64,000 nt of DNA from Marinobacterium aestuarii (GTDB lineage: Bacteria > Pseudomonadota > Gammaproteobacteria > Pseudomonadales > Balneatricaceae): positions 1,116,001 to 1,180,000 of the forward strand of contig NZ_CP015839.1 of the NCBI RefSeq assembly GCF_001651805.1. Reading direction: 5' to 3'. The notes below the pieces were generated by a model that worked only from the letters and a program-made list of their open reading frames with translations, did no database searches and was not told the origin of the DNA. Made by a program: the position numbers and the translations under genes. Numbering within the stretch: the stretch's first letter is position 1; the number at the start of each line of letters is the position of its first letter. Positions 20,728-32,151 of the stretch are shown one piece after another.

Positions 20728-23385
20728 ATGGGTGATCTAGCCAAAGAGATTCTGCCAGTCAATATCGAGGACGAGCTGAAACAGTCGTACCTGGATTATG
20801 CCATGAGCGTGATTGTCGGTCGGGCGTTGCCAGACGTGCGCGACGGCCTCAAGCCTGTGCATCGCAGAGTGCTGTTCGCGATGAGCGAACTGAACAATGA
20901 CTGGAACAAACCATATAAAAAGTCCGCTCGTGTCGTTGGTGACGTGATCGGTAAATACCACCCCCACGGCGACAGTGCCGTGTACGACACTATTGTGCGA
21001 ATGGCGCAGGATTTTTCCATGCGCTATCCGCTGGTCGACGGCCAGGGCAACTTCGGCTCCGTCGATGGTGATTCCGCGGCAGCCATGCGTTACACCGAAA
21101 TCCGCATGGCCAAGATCTCCCATGATCTGCTGGCGGATCTCGACAAGGAAACCGTCGACTTTGTGCCCAACTATGACGGCACGGAACAGATTCCCGACGT
21201 GCTGCCGACCCGTGTGCCCAACCTGCTGATAAACGGTTCATCCGGTATAGCAGTGGGCATGGCGACCAACATACCGCCGCATAACCTGTCCGAGGTCGTG
21301 CGCGGCTGTATCGCGCTGATCGATGACAGCACGCTGACGGTTGATGACTTGATGGAATACATCCCCGGGCCGGACTTCCCGACCGGCGGTATCATCAATG
21401 GTCGTGCCGGTATTCTGGAAGCCTATCGCACGGGTCGCGGTCGTATCTATGTGCGTGCCAAGCACCATGTGGAAGAAGATCCCAAGACTCACCGTTCGAC
21501 GATTATCGTCACCGAGATTCCGTACCAGCTGAACAAGGCTCGACTGATCGAAAAGATCGCCGACCTGGTGAAGGAAAAACGCCTGGAAGGCATTTCCGAG
21601 CTGCGGGACGAGTCCGACAAGGACGGCATGCGGATCGTGATCGAACTGCGTCGCGGTGAAGTACCCGAGGTAGTGGTCAACAACCTGTTTGCCCAGACGC
21701 AGATGGAAAGCGTCTTTGGCATCAACGTTGTTGCCCTGGTGGACAACCAGCCGAAGATTCTGGATCTCAAGTCGCTGATCGAAAACTTCGTTCGCCACAG
21801 GCGCGAAGTGGTCACCCGTCGTACGGTGTACCTGCTGCGCAAGGCGCGTGAACGCGGTCATATCCTTGAGGGTCTGGCGGTTGCACTGGCCAATATCGAT
21901 CCGGTCATTGAGCTGATCAAGCGCTCGCCGACACCGGCTGAGGCGAAAGAAGGTCTTGTCGCCATGGCCTGGGAGCCTGGCAACGTGCTGGAAATGCTCG
22001 AGCGTGCCGGCGAAGACGCCTGCCGTCCGGACGATCTCGAGCCGCAGTTTGGCCTGCGCGAAGGGCGCTATCACCTGTCGCCGGTTCAGGCACAGGCGAT
22101 TCTGGATCTGCGTCTGCACCGCCTGACCGGGCTGGAGCATGAAAAGCTGATCGGTGAATACCGCGAACTGCTGGAGCGCATTGCCGAACTGCTGGAAATT
22201 CTGGGATCTCACACCCGCCTGATGGAAGTCATCCGCGAAGAGCTGGAAGCCGTGCTGGAAGAGTACGGTGACGAGCGTCGCACCGAGATTACGGCTTCGC
22301 GTCGTGACCTGACGGTGGCGGATCTGATTACCGTCGAAGACATGGTCGTGACCATTTCCCACGGCGGTTATGCCAAGACCCAGCCGCTGACGGACTATCA
22401 GGCGCAGCGCCGTGGTGGTCGTGGCAAGTCGGCGACGACGATGAAAGATGAAGACTTCATCGAACATCTGCTGATCGCCAGTACCCACGATACCATTCTG
22501 TGCTTCACCAGCCGTGGCAAGGTGTACTGGTTGCGGGTGTTTGAAATTCCCCAGGCCAGCCGCGCGGCCCGTGGTCGTCCGATCGTGAATATTCTGCCGC
22601 TGGAAGAGGGTGAGCGTATCACCACCATCCTGCCGGTAAATGAATACCGCGAAGACCGTTTTGTCTTTATGGCGACCGCCAACGGTACAGTGAAGAAAAC
22701 ACCGCTCAACAGCTTCTCCCGTCCGCGTACCAGTGGTCTGATTGCGCTGGGGCTGGATGAGGGCGACACCCTGATCGGTGCCGCCATCACCACCGGTGAA
22801 GACGACATTCTGCTCGTGACCAGCGCCGGCAAGGCGATGCGTTTCGAGGAAGATGCCGTTCGCGCCATGGGTCGTCTGGCGCGCGGTGTACGCGGTGTGC
22901 GCATGCAGCCGGGTACCTCGGTGATTTCCTTGATCATTCCGCAGCCTGAAGGCAAGGTGCTGACGGCATCGGCCCGCGGCTTTGGCAAGCGCACCGCCAT
23001 GGAAGACTTCCCCCGTAAGGGACGTGGTGGTCAGGGCGTGATTGCGATGCAGTGTACCGATCGCAACGGCGAACTGGCAGGTGCCGTGCAGGTGTTTACC
23101 GGGGATGACGTGATGCTGATCAGCAATCGCGGCACCATGGTTCGCACCCGTACCGAGGAAATCTCGGAGCTGAGCCGCAACACCCAGGGCGTAATGCTGA
23201 TTCGGGTAGCCGAAGATGAAACCCTGGTCGGCCTGGCCCGTATCGAAGAGCCGGAAGAAGTCGAACTGCCGGAAGGTAGCGAGGAGCTTGATGGCGAAAC
23301 GATTGATGGCGAATCCACAGTCGTGGATGCCGATCAGGGCAGCGATGCGCCAGAGCAGGCCCCTGCGCCTGACACCGAGGCGTAA
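20728..23385 (+). CDS. gyrA: DNA gyrase subunit A
   Basis: 885 residues. It introduces negative supercoils with GyrB. Catalytic Tyr122 (MRYTEIRM) and the quinolone-resistance region GDSAVYD show Ser83 and Asp87, the wild-type pair. The C-terminal beta-pinwheel has the GyrA box QRRGGRGKS, followed by an acidic tail ([14 protein letters not shown] and onward). AAGGAAAG lies upstream of the ATG. It heads the gyrA-serC-pheA-hisC-tyrA/aroA-cmk-rpsA gene string. Confidence 0.98.
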   Translation: MGDLAKEILPVNIEDELKQSYLDYAMSVIVGRALPDVRDGLKPVHRRVLFAMSELNNDWNKPYKKSARVVGDVIGKYHPHGDSAVYDTIVRMAQDFSMRYPLVDGQGNFGSVDGDSAAAMRYTEIRMAKISHDLLADLDKETVDFVPNYDGTEQIPDVLPTRVPNLLINGSSGIAVGMATNIPPHNLSEVVRGCIALIDDSTLTVDDLMEYIPGPDFPTGGIINGRAGILEAYRTGRGRIYVRAKHHVEEDPKTHRSTIIVTEIPYQLNKARLIEKIADLVKEKRLEGISELRDESDKDGMRIVIELRRGEVPEVVVNNLFAQTQMESVFGINVVALVDNQPKILDLKSLIENFVRHRREVVTRRTVYLLRKARERGHILEGLAVALANIDPVIELIKRSPTPAEAKEGLVAMAWEPGNVLEMLERAGEDACRPDDLEPQFGLREGRYHLSPVQAQAILDLRLHRLTGLEHEKLIGEYRELLERIAELLEILGSHTRLMEVIREELEAVLEEYGDERRTEITASRRDLTVADLITVEDMVVTISHGGYAKTQPLTDYQAQRRGGRGKSATTMKDEDFIEHLLIASTHDTILCFTSRGKVYWLRVFEIPQASRAARGRPIVNILPLEEGERITTILPVNEYREDRFVFMATANGTVKKTPLNSFSRPRTSGLIALGLDEGDTLIGAAITTGEDDILLVTSAGKAMRFEEDAVRAMGRLARGVRGVRMQPGTSVISLIIPQPEGKVLTASARGFGKRTAMEDFPRKGRGGQGVIAMQCTDRNGELAGAVQVFTGDDVMLISNRGTMVRTRTEEISELSRNTQGVMLIRVAEDETLVGLARIEEPEEVELPEGSEELDGETIDGESTVVDADQGSDAPEQAPAPDTEA

Positions 23386-23389
23386 TCCC

Positions 23390-23413
23390 GCGGCGGCCCT
23401 TCGGGGCCGTCGC
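23390..23413 (+). terminator. intercistronic UUCG hairpin between gyrA and serC
   Basis: GCGGCGGCCC-TTCG-GGGCCGTCGC forms a 10-bp GC-rich stem closed by a stable UUCG tetraloop, but there is no T tract (CTTATTA follows). It is more likely an mRNA stabiliser or a partial attenuator than a full terminator. Confidence 0.5.
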
Positions 23414-23452
23414 CTTATTATCTGTAACCTTGGATCGAGTGTGAGCGAGAAC

Positions 23453-24535
23453 ATGAGTCGCAAATACAATTTCAGTGCTGGTCCCGCGGCGTTGCCGGCA
23501 GAGGTCCTGGAACAGGCCCGTGATGAAATGCTCGACTGGCATGGCCAGGGGCTGTCGATCATGGAAATGAGCCATCGCAGCGATGCCTTTGTGTCGGTTG
23601 CCGAGCAGGCCGAGCAGGATCTGCGCGACCTTATGTCCATTCCGGACAACTACAGGGTGCTCTTCCTGCAGGGGGGCGCGACCAGTCAGTTTGCCATGGT
23701 GCCGCTGAACCTGCTGGGCGACAAGACCAGCGCTGACTATATCAATACCGGTATCTGGTCCAAGAAAGGTATCGCTGAAGCCCGGCGCTATGGCTATGTG
23801 CGTATTGCCGGCAGCACCGAATCCGAGCAGTTCACGCGCGTGCCGACCCAGGACGAGCTTGAGCTGGATCCCAATGCTGCCTATGTACACTACACACCGA
23901 ATGAAACCATCGGTGGTGTCGAGTACAACTATATTCCGGACACCGGATCGGTGCCGCTGGTGGCGGACATGTCTTCCAGTATTCTGTCCCGGGAAATTGA
24001 TGTCAGCCGTTTCGGACTCATCTATGCCGGTGCGCAGAAAAACATAGGTCCTGCGGGTCTGACAGTGGTAATCGTGCGCGAAGACCTGCTCGGCAAGGCG
24101 GCGGCAGCAACGCCCGCCATGTTCGATTATCAGGTGCATGCCGGTGCGGACTCCATGAACAACACACCGCCAACCTTCGGCTGGTATCTGGCGGGGCTGG
24201 TGTTTAAGTGGCTCAAGCGCCAGGGTGGTGTGGCGGCTATCGAAGCGGTGAACCGTCGCAAGGCGGCCAAACTCTATGACTATATAGATAGCAGCAGCTT
24301 TTACGCCAACCCCATAGCACCGGACTGCCGTTCCTGGATGAACGTGCCCTTCACCCTGGCGAACGCCGGGCTGGATGGCATGTTCCTAGAGCAGGCTGAA
24401 GCTGCGGGTCTGCTTAACCTGCAGGGGCACCGTTCAGTGGGTGGCATGCGGGCGAGTCTTTACAATGCGGTGCCTGAAGCCGCTGTGGATGCCTTGATTG
24501 AGTTCATGCAGACATTTGCGCAGCAGCACGCTTAA
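23453..24535 (+). CDS. serC: phosphoserine aminotransferase
   Basis: 360 residues (E. coli 362). PLP enzyme making 3-phosphoserine (serine synthesis) and 4-phosphohydroxythreonine (PLP synthesis). N-terminus MSRKYNFSAGPAALPAEVLEQ is diagnostic; GGATSQFAMVP binds PLP phosphate; the Schiff-base Lys is in IYAGAQKNIGPAG. The open frame extends far upstream into gyrA but the family start is 23453. It is followed 24 bp later by pheA. Confidence 0.98.
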   Translation: MSRKYNFSAGPAALPAEVLEQARDEMLDWHGQGLSIMEMSHRSDAFVSVAEQAEQDLRDLMSIPDNYRVLFLQGGATSQFAMVPLNLLGDKTSADYINTGIWSKKGIAEARRYGYVRIAGSTESEQFTRVPTQDELELDPNAAYVHYTPNETIGGVEYNYIPDTGSVPLVADMSSSILSREIDVSRFGLIYAGAQKNIGPAGLTVVIVREDLLGKAAAATPAMFDYQVHAGADSMNNTPPTFGWYLAGLVFKWLKRQGGVAAIEAVNRRKAAKLYDYIDSSSFYANPIAPDCRSWMNVPFTLANAGLDGMFLEQAEAAGLLNLQGHRSVGGMRASLYNAVPEAAVDALIEFMQTFAQQHA

Positions 24536-24559
24536 GTCAGATATGAGAGTGGCATAGCC

Positions 24560-25663
24560 ATGAGTGACCAGGAAAAGGAACTGCAGGTTCTGCGTGATCA
24601 GATCGATCAGATCGATCAGCAGCTTCAGACGCTGCTTAACCAGCGTGCGGCCTGTGCTCAACAGGTAGCCGAGGTGAAGCAGAAGTATCAGGGCAGCCGC
24701 GATGCGGTGTTCTACAGGCCCGAACGCGAAGCCCAGGTGCTGCGTCGGGTGATGGAGCGCAACACCGGGCCTTTGCCTGAGCGGGATGTCGCACGCTTGT
24801 TCCGTGAGGTCATGTCCGCCTGTCTGGCGCTGGAACAGCCGATGCGGATCGCCTTCCTGGGGCCCGAGGGTACCTTTACCCAGCAGGCGGCGGTGAAACA
24901 CTTTGGCCTGTCGGCGATTACTGCGCCCCTGGCGTCGCTGGATGAGGTCTTTCGCGAGGTTGAAGCAGGGACCGCGCACTATGGCGTGGTACCGATCGAA
25001 AACACCAGTGAAGGCATGGTTAACCACACCTTGCACCTGTTTTCGCGTTTTCGGCTGTCGATCGTCGGCGAGGTGGAGCTGAACATCCACCATCACCTGT
25101 TGGTGCGCCCGACTATTGATCGCAATGCCGTCACCCGGATCTATGCCACCCAGTCGGCGCTGTCCCAGTGCCGTAGCTGGCTGGACGCGCATTATCCCTC
25201 GGTGGAGCGGGTCGCAGTAGCGACCAATGCCGATGCTGCGCGCCAGGCCTCGATCGAAACCGATGTTGGTCTGGCTGCCGCCATTGGCAGCGAGCTGGCC
25301 ATCGAGTTGTACCCGTTGCAGGTTGCGGTGCGCAATATCGAGGATCAGGCCGAAAGCAGCAGTCGCTTCCTGATTCTGGGGTGCCAGGATGTCGGCCCCA
25401 GTGGTCACGACAAGACCTCCATTCTGGTATGCGCCCACGACAAGCCGGGCGCACTCTATGATCTGCTGGCACCGTTCCGCCTGCGTGGCATCAGCCTGAC
25501 GCGGATCGAAACCCGTACCCTGTCGGGGCCCTGGAGCAGCGTATTTTATATCGATTTCGAAGGCCATGTATCTGATGCGCCTGTGCAGGCGTTGTTCAAG
25601 GATCTGGAGGCGGAGTCGCTTGAACTCAAGCTCCTTGGATCTTACCCGCAGGCGGTGTTGTAA
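24560..25663 (+). CDS. pheA: bifunctional chorismate mutase/prephenate dehydratase (P-protein)
   Basis: 367 residues. Chorismate mutase domain (about 1-90, QVLRDQIDQIDQQLQTLLNQR), prephenate dehydratase (about 95-272, IAFLGPEGTFTQQAA and VPIENTSEGMVN) and a C-terminal ACT domain (about 283-363) with GALYDLL and ESRP-equivalent LTRIETRT for phenylalanine feedback. No leader-peptide attenuator is seen in the 24-bp gap after serC, so control is probably by feedback and by operon transcription. Confidence 0.97.
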   Translation: MSDQEKELQVLRDQIDQIDQQLQTLLNQRAACAQQVAEVKQKYQGSRDAVFYRPEREAQVLRRVMERNTGPLPERDVARLFREVMSACLALEQPMRIAFLGPEGTFTQQAAVKHFGLSAITAPLASLDEVFREVEAGTAHYGVVPIENTSEGMVNHTLHLFSRFRLSIVGEVELNIHHHLLVRPTIDRNAVTRIYATQSALSQCRSWLDAHYPSVERVAVATNADAARQASIETDVGLAAAIGSELAIELYPLQVAVRNIEDQAESSSRFLILGCQDVGPSGHDKTSILVCAHDKPGALYDLLAPFRLRGISLTRIETRTLSGPWSSVFYIDFEGHVSDAPVQALFKDLEAESLELKLLGSYPQAVL

Positions 25664-25685
25664 GCGTCATCGCAGGAGTCGCAAT

Positions 25686-26789
25686 ATGGGTTGTGATTTT
25701 ATCGCCCGGGCTACCCCGGGTGTGCAGGGGCTACAGCCGTACGTCCCCGGCAAGCCGGCGCAGGAGCTCGAACGCGAGCTGGGCCTGACCGACATCATCA
25801 AACTGGCCAGCAATGAAAACCCCCTTGGCCCAAGCCCTGTCGCCCTGGCCGCGGCGCAGCAGGCGCTGGCCGAACTGCACCTTTATCCCGATGCCAGCGG
25901 CTATCGTCTGAAGCAGGCGTTGCAGCAGCACTACGGCCTTAGCCCAGACTGCATTACCCTGGGCAATGGTTCCAATGATGTACTGGAACTGATTGCCCGG
26001 GCTTTTCTGCGCCCAGGCGATGAGGTGGTCTACTCCCAGTATGCGTTTCTGGTGTATCCGATCATTACCCAGGCCAGCAGCGCCACGGCGGTGGTGACCG
26101 AGGCGCGGGACTGGGGGCATGATCTGGATGCCATGCTGGCGGCCGTGACCGAACGCACCCGCCTGGTGTTTATCGCCAACCCCAATAATCCTACGGGCAC
26201 CTGGTTAAGCCGGGCGCAGCTCTGTGCCTTTATGGATGCGCTGCCTGTGTCTGTAGTGCTGGTGCTGGATGAGGCCTACACCGAATACAGCGAAGATCCT
26301 GACTTTCCCGATGGCCTTGAGCTGCTGGCACGCTATCCGAACCTGGTTGTGACCCGAACCTTCTCCAAGGCCTGGGGACTGGCGGGCCTGCGGGTCGGCT
26401 TTGCCGCCGCCAACAGAGAGATTACGGATCTGCTGAACCGGGTGCGCCAGCCGTTCAATGTTTCGGGGCCGGCGCTGGCGGCGGCCGAAGCCGTGCTGCA
26501 GGATCGGGCGTACCTGGCGCGTACGCTGGAGACTAATCGCGCCGGCATGCGTCAACTGATAGACGGGCTGAAGCGTCTGGGGCTGGCGGTGATTCCCTCG
26601 GCGGGCAACTTTGTCTGTGTCGGCCTGGGGCGCCCGGCGGGGCCGGTTTATCAGCAGCTGTTAGAGCGCGGGGTTATTGTGCGCCCGGTGGCCAACTATC
26701 AGATGCCGGATCATCTGCGCATCAGCATAGGCCTCCTGGCACAGAATCTGCGTTGTCTGCAGGTGCTCGAAGAGGTTTTGTCTGCGTGA
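25686..26789 (+). CDS. hisC: histidinol-phosphate aminotransferase
   Basis: 367 residues. Fold-type I aminotransferase with KLASNENPLGPSP at the N-terminus, NPNNPTGTWL, DEAYTEY and the PLP lysine in TFSKAWGLAGLRVGF. In Pseudomonas the same position between pheA and tyrA/aroA is held by hisC2; enzymes of this type also transaminate aromatic keto acids, which fits the aromatic context. ATG at 25686 is chosen: GCAGGAG lies 7 bases before it, while the longer frame overlaps pheA. Confidence 0.94.
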   Translation: MGCDFIARATPGVQGLQPYVPGKPAQELERELGLTDIIKLASNENPLGPSPVALAAAQQALAELHLYPDASGYRLKQALQQHYGLSPDCITLGNGSNDVLELIARAFLRPGDEVVYSQYAFLVYPIITQASSATAVVTEARDWGHDLDAMLAAVTERTRLVFIANPNNPTGTWLSRAQLCAFMDALPVSVVLVLDEAYTEYSEDPDFPDGLELLARYPNLVVTRTFSKAWGLAGLRVGFAAANREITDLLNRVRQPFNVSGPALAAAEAVLQDRAYLARTLETNRAGMRQLIDGLKRLGLAVIPSAGNFVCVGLGRPAGPVYQQLLERGVIVRPVANYQMPDHLRISIGLLAQNLRCLQVLEEVLSA

Positions 26790-28999
26790 GGTTTCCCATC
26801 AACAACGTACTGGTTATCGGCCTGGGGCTGATAGGCGGTTCCCTGGCCAAGGCGCTGAAGCATCGACGCTACTGCCAGCGAGTGGTTGGTTATGACCGTA
26901 ATACCGCTGAGCTCGAGGCCGGGCTTGCGCTGGGCGTGATTGACGAGGCGGCACATGATCTGCGCCAGGCTGTCGCCGCCGCCGATCTGGTGGTGCTGGC
27001 GGTGCCGGTCAAGGCGACCGATGCGGTGCTGGCAGACATCAGTACGGCGCTGCGCCCGCATACCCTGTTGACCGATGTCGGCAGTACCAAGGGCAATGTG
27101 GTGGCGGCGGCCGAAGCGGTATTCGGCAGCTTGCCCGCCACCTTTGTCCCCGGTCACCCGATTGCCGGGTCTGAGAAAAGCGGTGTGGCGGCGGCCGATG
27201 CGCACCTGTTCGAGCGTCACAAGGTGATCCTCACGCCAACGGCCGAGTCCTCCGCTGAAGCCACTTTGGTGATTGCTCGCATGTGGCAGGCCGTCGGCGC
27301 CGAGGTGCTGCAGATGGAGGTGGCGCGGCATGATCAGGTACTGGCCGCGACCAGTCATCTGCCGCATCTGCTGGCGTTCTCCCTGGTCGACACCTTGGCC
27401 GCAGAAGCGGCCAATACCGATATCTTTCGCTATGCTGCCGGCGGCTTTCGGGACTTTACCCGCATCGCGGCTTCAGACCCCACCATGTGGCATGACATCT
27501 GCCTGACCAATGGTGATGCCATACTGGCACAGCTGGATCGCTTCAGTGCCGGTGTCGAAAAGCTGCGCCATGCCATCAGTTCGGCCGACAGTCAGGCGAT
27601 GTTGGGTATTTTCACCCGCGCCAAGGCGTCGCGGGATCATTTCAGCCGCATATTGTCGAGCTCCGCCTATTCACAGAAACAGCACAGCGCTGCGGTCAGT
27701 TATCGGGCGCAGCAGGGATCTGCGCTGGCAGGCCAGGTACGGCTGCCGGGCGACAAGTCGATTTCGCACCGGGCCATCATGCTGGGCTCCCTGGCGACAG
27801 GTATCACGCGGATCGAGGGCTTCCTTGAAAGTGAAGACAGCCTCGCCACGCTGCAGGCGTTTCGCGATATGGGGGTGGTGATCGAAGGGCCTCACCAGGG
27901 TGCCGTGAAGATCTACGGCGTTGGTCTGCAGGGTCTGCAGCCGCCGCCGGGTCCGCTCTATCTGGGGCGTTCGGCCATGTCGATGCGACTGCTGTGCGGT
28001 GTGCTGGCGGGCCAGAGTTTTGATACCGAGCTGACGGGCGACGCTTCGCTGTCGAGCTGGTCGATGGAGCAGGTGGTGCGGCCGCTGCGTCAGATGGGCG
28101 CGCAGATAGATACTGCAGATGGTTGCCTGCCTCCGCTGCAGATTCGCGGTGGCCAGTCGCTGCAGGGTATTGCGCAGCAGTTGCCGTTGGCCAGCGCCCA
28201 GGTCAAGTCGGCGCTGTTGCTGGCCGGGCTCTACGCCAGTGGTACCACGACGGTCATCGAGCCTGCGCCGTCCCGCGATCATACCGAGCGCATGCTGCAG
28301 GGGCTGGGCTGGACGCTGGATCGCCCCAGGGGGCAGGTGGCGCTGCAGGCCGGTGGCCAGTTGCAGGCGGCCCGGATCAATGTGCCGGGTGATATGTCCC
28401 TGGCGGCATTTTTTATCGTCGGCGCGGCGATTTCGCCGGGCTCAGAGCTGCTGCTTGAACATGTGGGTATTAATCCGACTCGCATCGGCCTGATCGAGAT
28501 ACTGCGTCTGATGGGGGCAGATATCACATTCGATAATGCCACCGAGGTGGGGGGCGAGCCGGTTGCGGATCTTCGCGTACGTTACCGTCCATTGCGAGCC
28601 ATCGAGGTTCCGGACGCACTGCTGGCTCGCGCCAGTGATGAGCTGCCGCTGTTGATGGCGGCTGCCGCCTGTGCCGAGGGCACCACCTGGATTCGCGGCA
28701 TCGGTGAGCTGCGTTACGGGCTGGATGCATTGCTGCAGGCCCTGGTGGCAGGGCTGGATGAGCTGGGCGTTGAGGCTCTGGTGGGCGCTGGCAGTGTTTG
28801 CGTCAGAGGAGGCCACATCGGTGGCGGTGAGCTCAGTGCCTCTGGCGACTATCGTGTCGCCTTGGCGTTTGCGGCCCTCTCGCTGCGTGCCAGCGGCGAA
28901 GTTCATATTACGGAATGTGCCTGTCTTGAGGCTGCATTCCCCGAGTTTGTTGCCCTCGCCTGTCAGGCGGGGTTCAGAATAGGTAAGGAGAGGGACTGA
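26786..28999 (+). CDS. tyrA-aroA: fused prephenate dehydrogenase/3-phosphoshikimate 1-carboxyvinyltransferase
   Basis: 737 residues. The N-terminal TyrA domain (about 1-295) has the NAD motif [15 protein letters not shown] and [11 protein letters not shown]. The C-terminal EPSP synthase (about 300-737) has [32 protein letters not shown] and [11 protein letters not shown]. The fusion is known in Pseudomonas. GTG at 26786 overlaps the hisC stop as GTGA, with AGAGG ten bases upstream. It makes 4-hydroxyphenylpyruvate and EPSP, so one polypeptide serves two non-consecutive steps of aromatic synthesis. Confidence 0.96.
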   Translation: MRFPINNVLVIGLGLIGGSLAKALKHRRYCQRVVGYDRNTAELEAGLALGVIDEAAHDLRQAVAAADLVVLAVPVKATDAVLADISTALRPHTLLTDVGSTKGNVVAAAEAVFGSLPATFVPGHPIAGSEKSGVAAADAHLFERHKVILTPTAESSAEATLVIARMWQAVGAEVLQMEVARHDQVLAATSHLPHLLAFSLVDTLAAEAANTDIFRYAAGGFRDFTRIAASDPTMWHDICLTNGDAILAQLDRFSAGVEKLRHAISSADSQAMLGIFTRAKASRDHFSRILSSSAYSQKQHSAAVSYRAQQGSALAGQVRLPGDKSISHRAIMLGSLATGITRIEGFLESEDSLATLQAFRDMGVVIEGPHQGAVKIYGVGLQGLQPPPGPLYLGRSAMSMRLLCGVLAGQSFDTELTGDASLSSWSMEQVVRPLRQMGAQIDTADGCLPPLQIRGGQSLQGIAQQLPLASAQVKSALLLAGLYASGTTTVIEPAPSRDHTERMLQGLGWTLDRPRGQVALQAGGQLQAARINVPGDMSLAAFFIVGAAISPGSELLLEHVGINPTRIGLIEILRLMGADITFDNATEVGGEPVADLRVRYRPLRAIEVPDALLARASDELPLLMAAAACAEGTTWIRGIGELRYGLDALLQALVAGLDELGVEALVGAGSVCVRGGHIGGGELSASGDYRVALAFAALSLRASGEVHITECACLEAAFPEFVALACQAGFRIGKERD

Positions 29000-29697
29000 T
29001 GGTCTCGAAGCAATTGAGCGTGCCGGTAATCAGCATTGACGGTCCCAGTGGTTCAGGCAAGGGAACCATCTGCCGCCTGCTGGCGCGCCAGCTGGGGTGG
29101 CATCTGCTGGACAGCGGTGCCCTGTATCGACTGACAGCACTGGCGGCAAGACATCACGGCGTTGCGCTGGATGACGAGGAAGCGCTGGTGGTGCTGGCGG
29201 CGCATCTGGATGTGAAGTTTGTGCCGCGCGGTGAAGAGAATGAGGTGCAGGTGCTGCTTGAAGGCGAAGAAGTGACCCAGCAGATTCGTACCGAAGAAGC
29301 CGGCGCCGATGCGTCCCGGGTGGCTGCCTGTGGGCCTGTGCGCGAGGCTTTGCTGGAGCGCCAGCGTGCATTTCGCGAGGCCCCAGGGCTGATCGCAGAC
29401 GGGCGCGACATGGGCACGGTGGTGTTCCCCGCTGCCGAGTTGAAAATATATCTGGATGCCAGTGCGCAAGAGCGTGCGCGGCGCCGTTATAACCAGTTGA
29501 TAAATAAGGGTCTCGGTGCTAGCCTTGATACGATATTGGTTGATATTCAAGCACGTGACGACCGCGATATGAACCGCGCCGTGGCGCCGCTGAAACCCGC
29601 GAGCGATGCGGTGATTCTGGACTCAACCCAGATGAGTATTGACGAGGTTTTGAAGGTGGTTATGGATCAGGCCAGACACAAGGGTTTGACCTGGTAG
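28999..29697 (+). CDS. cmk: cytidylate kinase
   Basis: 232 residues. P-loop GPSGSGKGT, then DSGALYR and the [11 protein letters not shown] motif of CMP kinases. It phosphorylates CMP and dCMP. The ATG shares one base with the preceding TGA (TGATG) and is preceded by AAGGAGAGGG, indicating coupled translation with tyrA-aroA. Confidence 0.97.
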   Translation: MVSKQLSVPVISIDGPSGSGKGTICRLLARQLGWHLLDSGALYRLTALAARHHGVALDDEEALVVLAAHLDVKFVPRGEENEVQVLLEGEEVTQQIRTEEAGADASRVAACGPVREALLERQRAFREAPGLIADGRDMGTVVFPAAELKIYLDASAQERARRRYNQLINKGLGASLDTILVDIQARDDRDMNRAVAPLKPASDAVILDSTQMSIDEVLKVVMDQARHKGLTW

Positions 29698-29725
29698 GTT
29701 TCTGTTTTGTGAGGATGGGGCGGTA

Positions 29726-31408
29726 ATGAGCGAAAGTTTTGCCGAACTCTTTGAGGAAAGCCTCAAGGACCTGAAGATGGCGCCTGGCTCCATCGTCACG
29801 GGAACAGTGGTCGCGATCGAAAATGACTTTGTCATGGTGCATGCGGGCCTCAAATCTGAAGGCTTTATTCCCCGAGAGCAGTTTTTCAATGAGCAGGGTG
29901 AGCTGGAGATTGCCGTCGGCGATACCGTGCAGGTGTCACTTGAAGCGGTTGAAGACGGCTTTGGCGCCACCATGCTGTCCCGCGAGAAGGCCAAGCGCGC
30001 CGAAAGCTGGAATCTGCTGGAGCAGGCGTTCGAGAACGACGAGGTCGTCAAAGGCATGATCGTCGGCAAGGTGCGCGGTGGTTTTACCGTGGATCTGGAT
30101 ACCGTACAGGCCTTCCTGCCGGGCTCGCTGGTCGACATTCGCCCCATTCGTGATACCGCCCACCTTGAAGGTGTGGAGCTTGAATTCAAGCTGGTGAAGC
30201 TGGACGCCAAGCGCAACAATATAGTGGTATCCCGTCGTGCGGTACTGCAGGCCTCTTACAACGAGGAGCGCGACAAGTTGCTGTCGCAGCTCAAGGAAGG
30301 CGTCGTTATCAAGGGTATCGTCAAGAACCTGACCGATTACGGTGCCTTTATAGACCTGGGTGGTCTGGATGGGCTGCTGCACATTACCGACATTGCCTGG
30401 AAGCGGGTGAAGCATCCGAGCGAAGTGTTGCAGGTTGGCGATGAGATCGACGTCAAGGTGCTGCGATTTGATACCGAGCGCAATCGTGTATCCCTGGGGC
30501 TGAAACAGCTCAGTCAGGATCCCTGGCTGACGCTGATGGATGGCCATGGAGTCGGTACAAGGTCAAGCGCCCGGGTCACCAATGTGGCCGACTATGGCTG
30601 CTTTGCGGAGATCGAGGCCGGTGTCGAAGGTCTGGTGCATGTGTCCGAAATGGACTGGACCAACAAGAACGTGCACCCCTCCAAGGTGGTGCAGGTGGGC
30701 GACGAGATCGAAGTCATGGTGCTCGATATCGACACCGATCGACGTCGTATCTCGCTGGGCATGAAACAGTGCCGCGACAATCCGTGGCAGGCTTTTGCCA
30801 GCAGATACAGCAAGGGCGATACCCTGAGCGGAAAGATTCGTTCCATTACCGACTTTGGCGTCTTTATCGGCCTGGATGGTGGTATCGATGGCCTGGTACA
30901 CCTGTCCGATCTGTCCTGGGATCTGCCGGGCGAGCAGGTCGCCAAAACCCTCAGCAAGGGTGACGACTTGACCGCCGTGCTCTTGTCGATCGATACCGAG
31001 CGCGAGCGTATTGCGCTGGGCGTCAAGCAACTGGCGGGGGATCCGTTTGGAGACTTTGCCGCGCAGTTCGGCAAGGGCGCGCTTGTGACCGGAACTGTGA
31101 CTGAGGTGGATGCCAGGCAGGTTAGCCTGCAGCTGGCAGACGGCATCACCGGTGTGTTGCGGGCGGGAGATGTATCGGTTGAGCACGGCAACAACCTGGC
31201 GGCCCATTTCAAGGTGGGTGATGCGGTTGAAGCGTCCGTTATCAATGTGGATCGGCGTAATCGCAGTATCCAGCTGTCGCAGAAGCAACGCGATGCCAGG
31301 GTTGATCAACAGGCACTCAAGACGGTTCAGGAGCAACCGGTGGTATCCGCCGGCCCGACGACCATTGGTGACCTGATCAAGGCGCAAATGAACAAGTCGG
31401 ATAGTTGA
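29726..31408 (+). CDS. rpsA: 30S ribosomal protein S1
   Basis: 560 residues with six S1 repeats, as in E. coli (557): about 20-90, 105-170, 190-260, 275-347, 362-434 and 448-518, recognised by repeated GAFIDL, GCFAEI and GVFIGL and DGLVH cores. It binds mRNA leaders and promotes initiation on the ribosome. It starts 28 bp after cmk and is closed by a strong terminator. Confidence 0.98.
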   Translation: MSESFAELFEESLKDLKMAPGSIVTGTVVAIENDFVMVHAGLKSEGFIPREQFFNEQGELEIAVGDTVQVSLEAVEDGFGATMLSREKAKRAESWNLLEQAFENDEVVKGMIVGKVRGGFTVDLDTVQAFLPGSLVDIRPIRDTAHLEGVELEFKLVKLDAKRNNIVVSRRAVLQASYNEERDKLLSQLKEGVVIKGIVKNLTDYGAFIDLGGLDGLLHITDIAWKRVKHPSEVLQVGDEIDVKVLRFDTERNRVSLGLKQLSQDPWLTLMDGHGVGTRSSARVTNVADYGCFAEIEAGVEGLVHVSEMDWTNKNVHPSKVVQVGDEIEVMVLDIDTDRRRISLGMKQCRDNPWQAFASRYSKGDTLSGKIRSITDFGVFIGLDGGIDGLVHLSDLSWDLPGEQVAKTLSKGDDLTAVLLSIDTERERIALGVKQLAGDPFGDFAAQFGKGALVTGTVTEVDARQVSLQLADGITGVLRAGDVSVEHGNNLAAHFKVGDAVEASVINVDRRNRSIQLSQKQRDARVDQQALKTVQEQPVVSAGPTTIGDLIKAQMNKSDS

Positions 31409-31410
31409 TC

Positions 31411-31440
31411 AGCAGGGAGAGCTTGGCTCTCCCTGTTTGT
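31411..31440 (+). terminator. Rho-independent terminator after rpsA
   Basis: CAGGGAGAGC-TTG-GCTCTCCCTG is a perfect 10-bp stem followed by TTTGT. The T run is interrupted, so some read-through into ihfB is possible. Confidence 0.85.
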
Positions 31441-31516
31441 ATCACCGGTATATGGCGGCCAAGCGCCAGTGGAATGAAGGCTTGCCAAATAGCCTGAATC
31501 TTTAGGGAGAGTTGTC

Positions 31517-31810
31517 ATGACCAAGTCAGAGTTGATTGAACGACTGATAGATCGTCATAATCAGCTATCTGTAAAGGACGTCGAGCTTGCCGTCAAAACG
31601 ATGCTGGATCATATGACCGAGGCGCTGGCGCATGGTGACAGGATCGAGATTCGCGGCTTTGGCAGTTTTTCGTTACACTACCGCGCACCTCGGGTGGGAC
31701 GTAATCCCAAGACCGGTGAGTCGGTGCCATTGACGGCCAAGCATGTGCCGCATTTTAAACCTGGCAAGGAACTGCGGGAGCAGGTCAATGACAGTCTGTC
31801 TGAATACTAG
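31517..31810 (+). CDS. ihfB: integration host factor subunit beta
   Basis: 97 residues. DNABII fold with [34 protein letters not shown] (the DNA-bending arm, proline at its tip) and [12 protein letters not shown]. It pairs with IhfA to bend DNA. AGGGAGAG precedes the ATG. The rpsA-ihfB order is conserved in gammaproteobacteria. Confidence 0.98.
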   Translation: MTKSELIERLIDRHNQLSVKDVELAVKTMLDHMTEALAHGDRIEIRGFGSFSLHYRAPRVGRNPKTGESVPLTAKHVPHFKPGKELREQVNDSLSEY

Positions 31811-31845
31811 AGTTTATCTACTCTGCCTGTTGGAGGCTTGATCCG

Positions 31846-32151
31846 GTGCGCTGGTTGAGAACGCTACTACTCGTTGTTTTGTGTCTCGTTGTCCTGTTCG
31901 TCGGGATACTCTTCACTATTCATAATACCGACAAGGTCTCGATTGACCTGATCCTGGTGCAGTTGCCCCAGGCCAGCCTGTCGCTCTGGCTGATTGCCGC
32001 TTTTGTCTGCGGCGGCATTCTCGGGATATTGCTCAGCAGTGTCGCCGTGCTGGGTCTCAAAACCCGCCTGCGTTCGGCCCGCAAGCGCCTGGCCGTGGCG
32101 CAGCATGATCTGGAGCAGCAGCGTGCTCTGGTGGCCAAAGACAGCGTCTGA
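31846..32151 (+). CDS. lapA: LapA family protein (DUF1049)
   Basis: 101 residues, GTG start preceded by TGGAGG. Two membrane helices (TLLLVVLCLVVLFVGILF, about 6-24; LWLIAAFVCGGILGILLSS, about 47-66) flank a short periplasmic segment with the family N-x-D pattern (HNTDKVSIDLILVQLP), then a basic cytoplasmic coiled coil. In E. coli LapA (YciS) works with LapB (YciM) in controlling LpxC and LPS assembly. The lapB gene that normally follows is missing here. Confidence 0.92.
   Translation: MRWLRTLLLVVLCLVVLFVGILFTIHNTDKVSIDLILVQLPQASLSLWLIAAFVCGGILGILLSSVAVLGLKTRLRSARKRLAVAQHDLEQQRALVAKDSV

Noticed and set aside
23390-23413. Strong terminator after gyrA
   Set aside because: The hairpin is stable but lacks a T run, so it is reported only as an intercistronic hairpin.
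21238-23649. 803-codon minus-strand open frame
   Set aside because: It is antisense to gyrA and serC; composition is that of a shadow frame.
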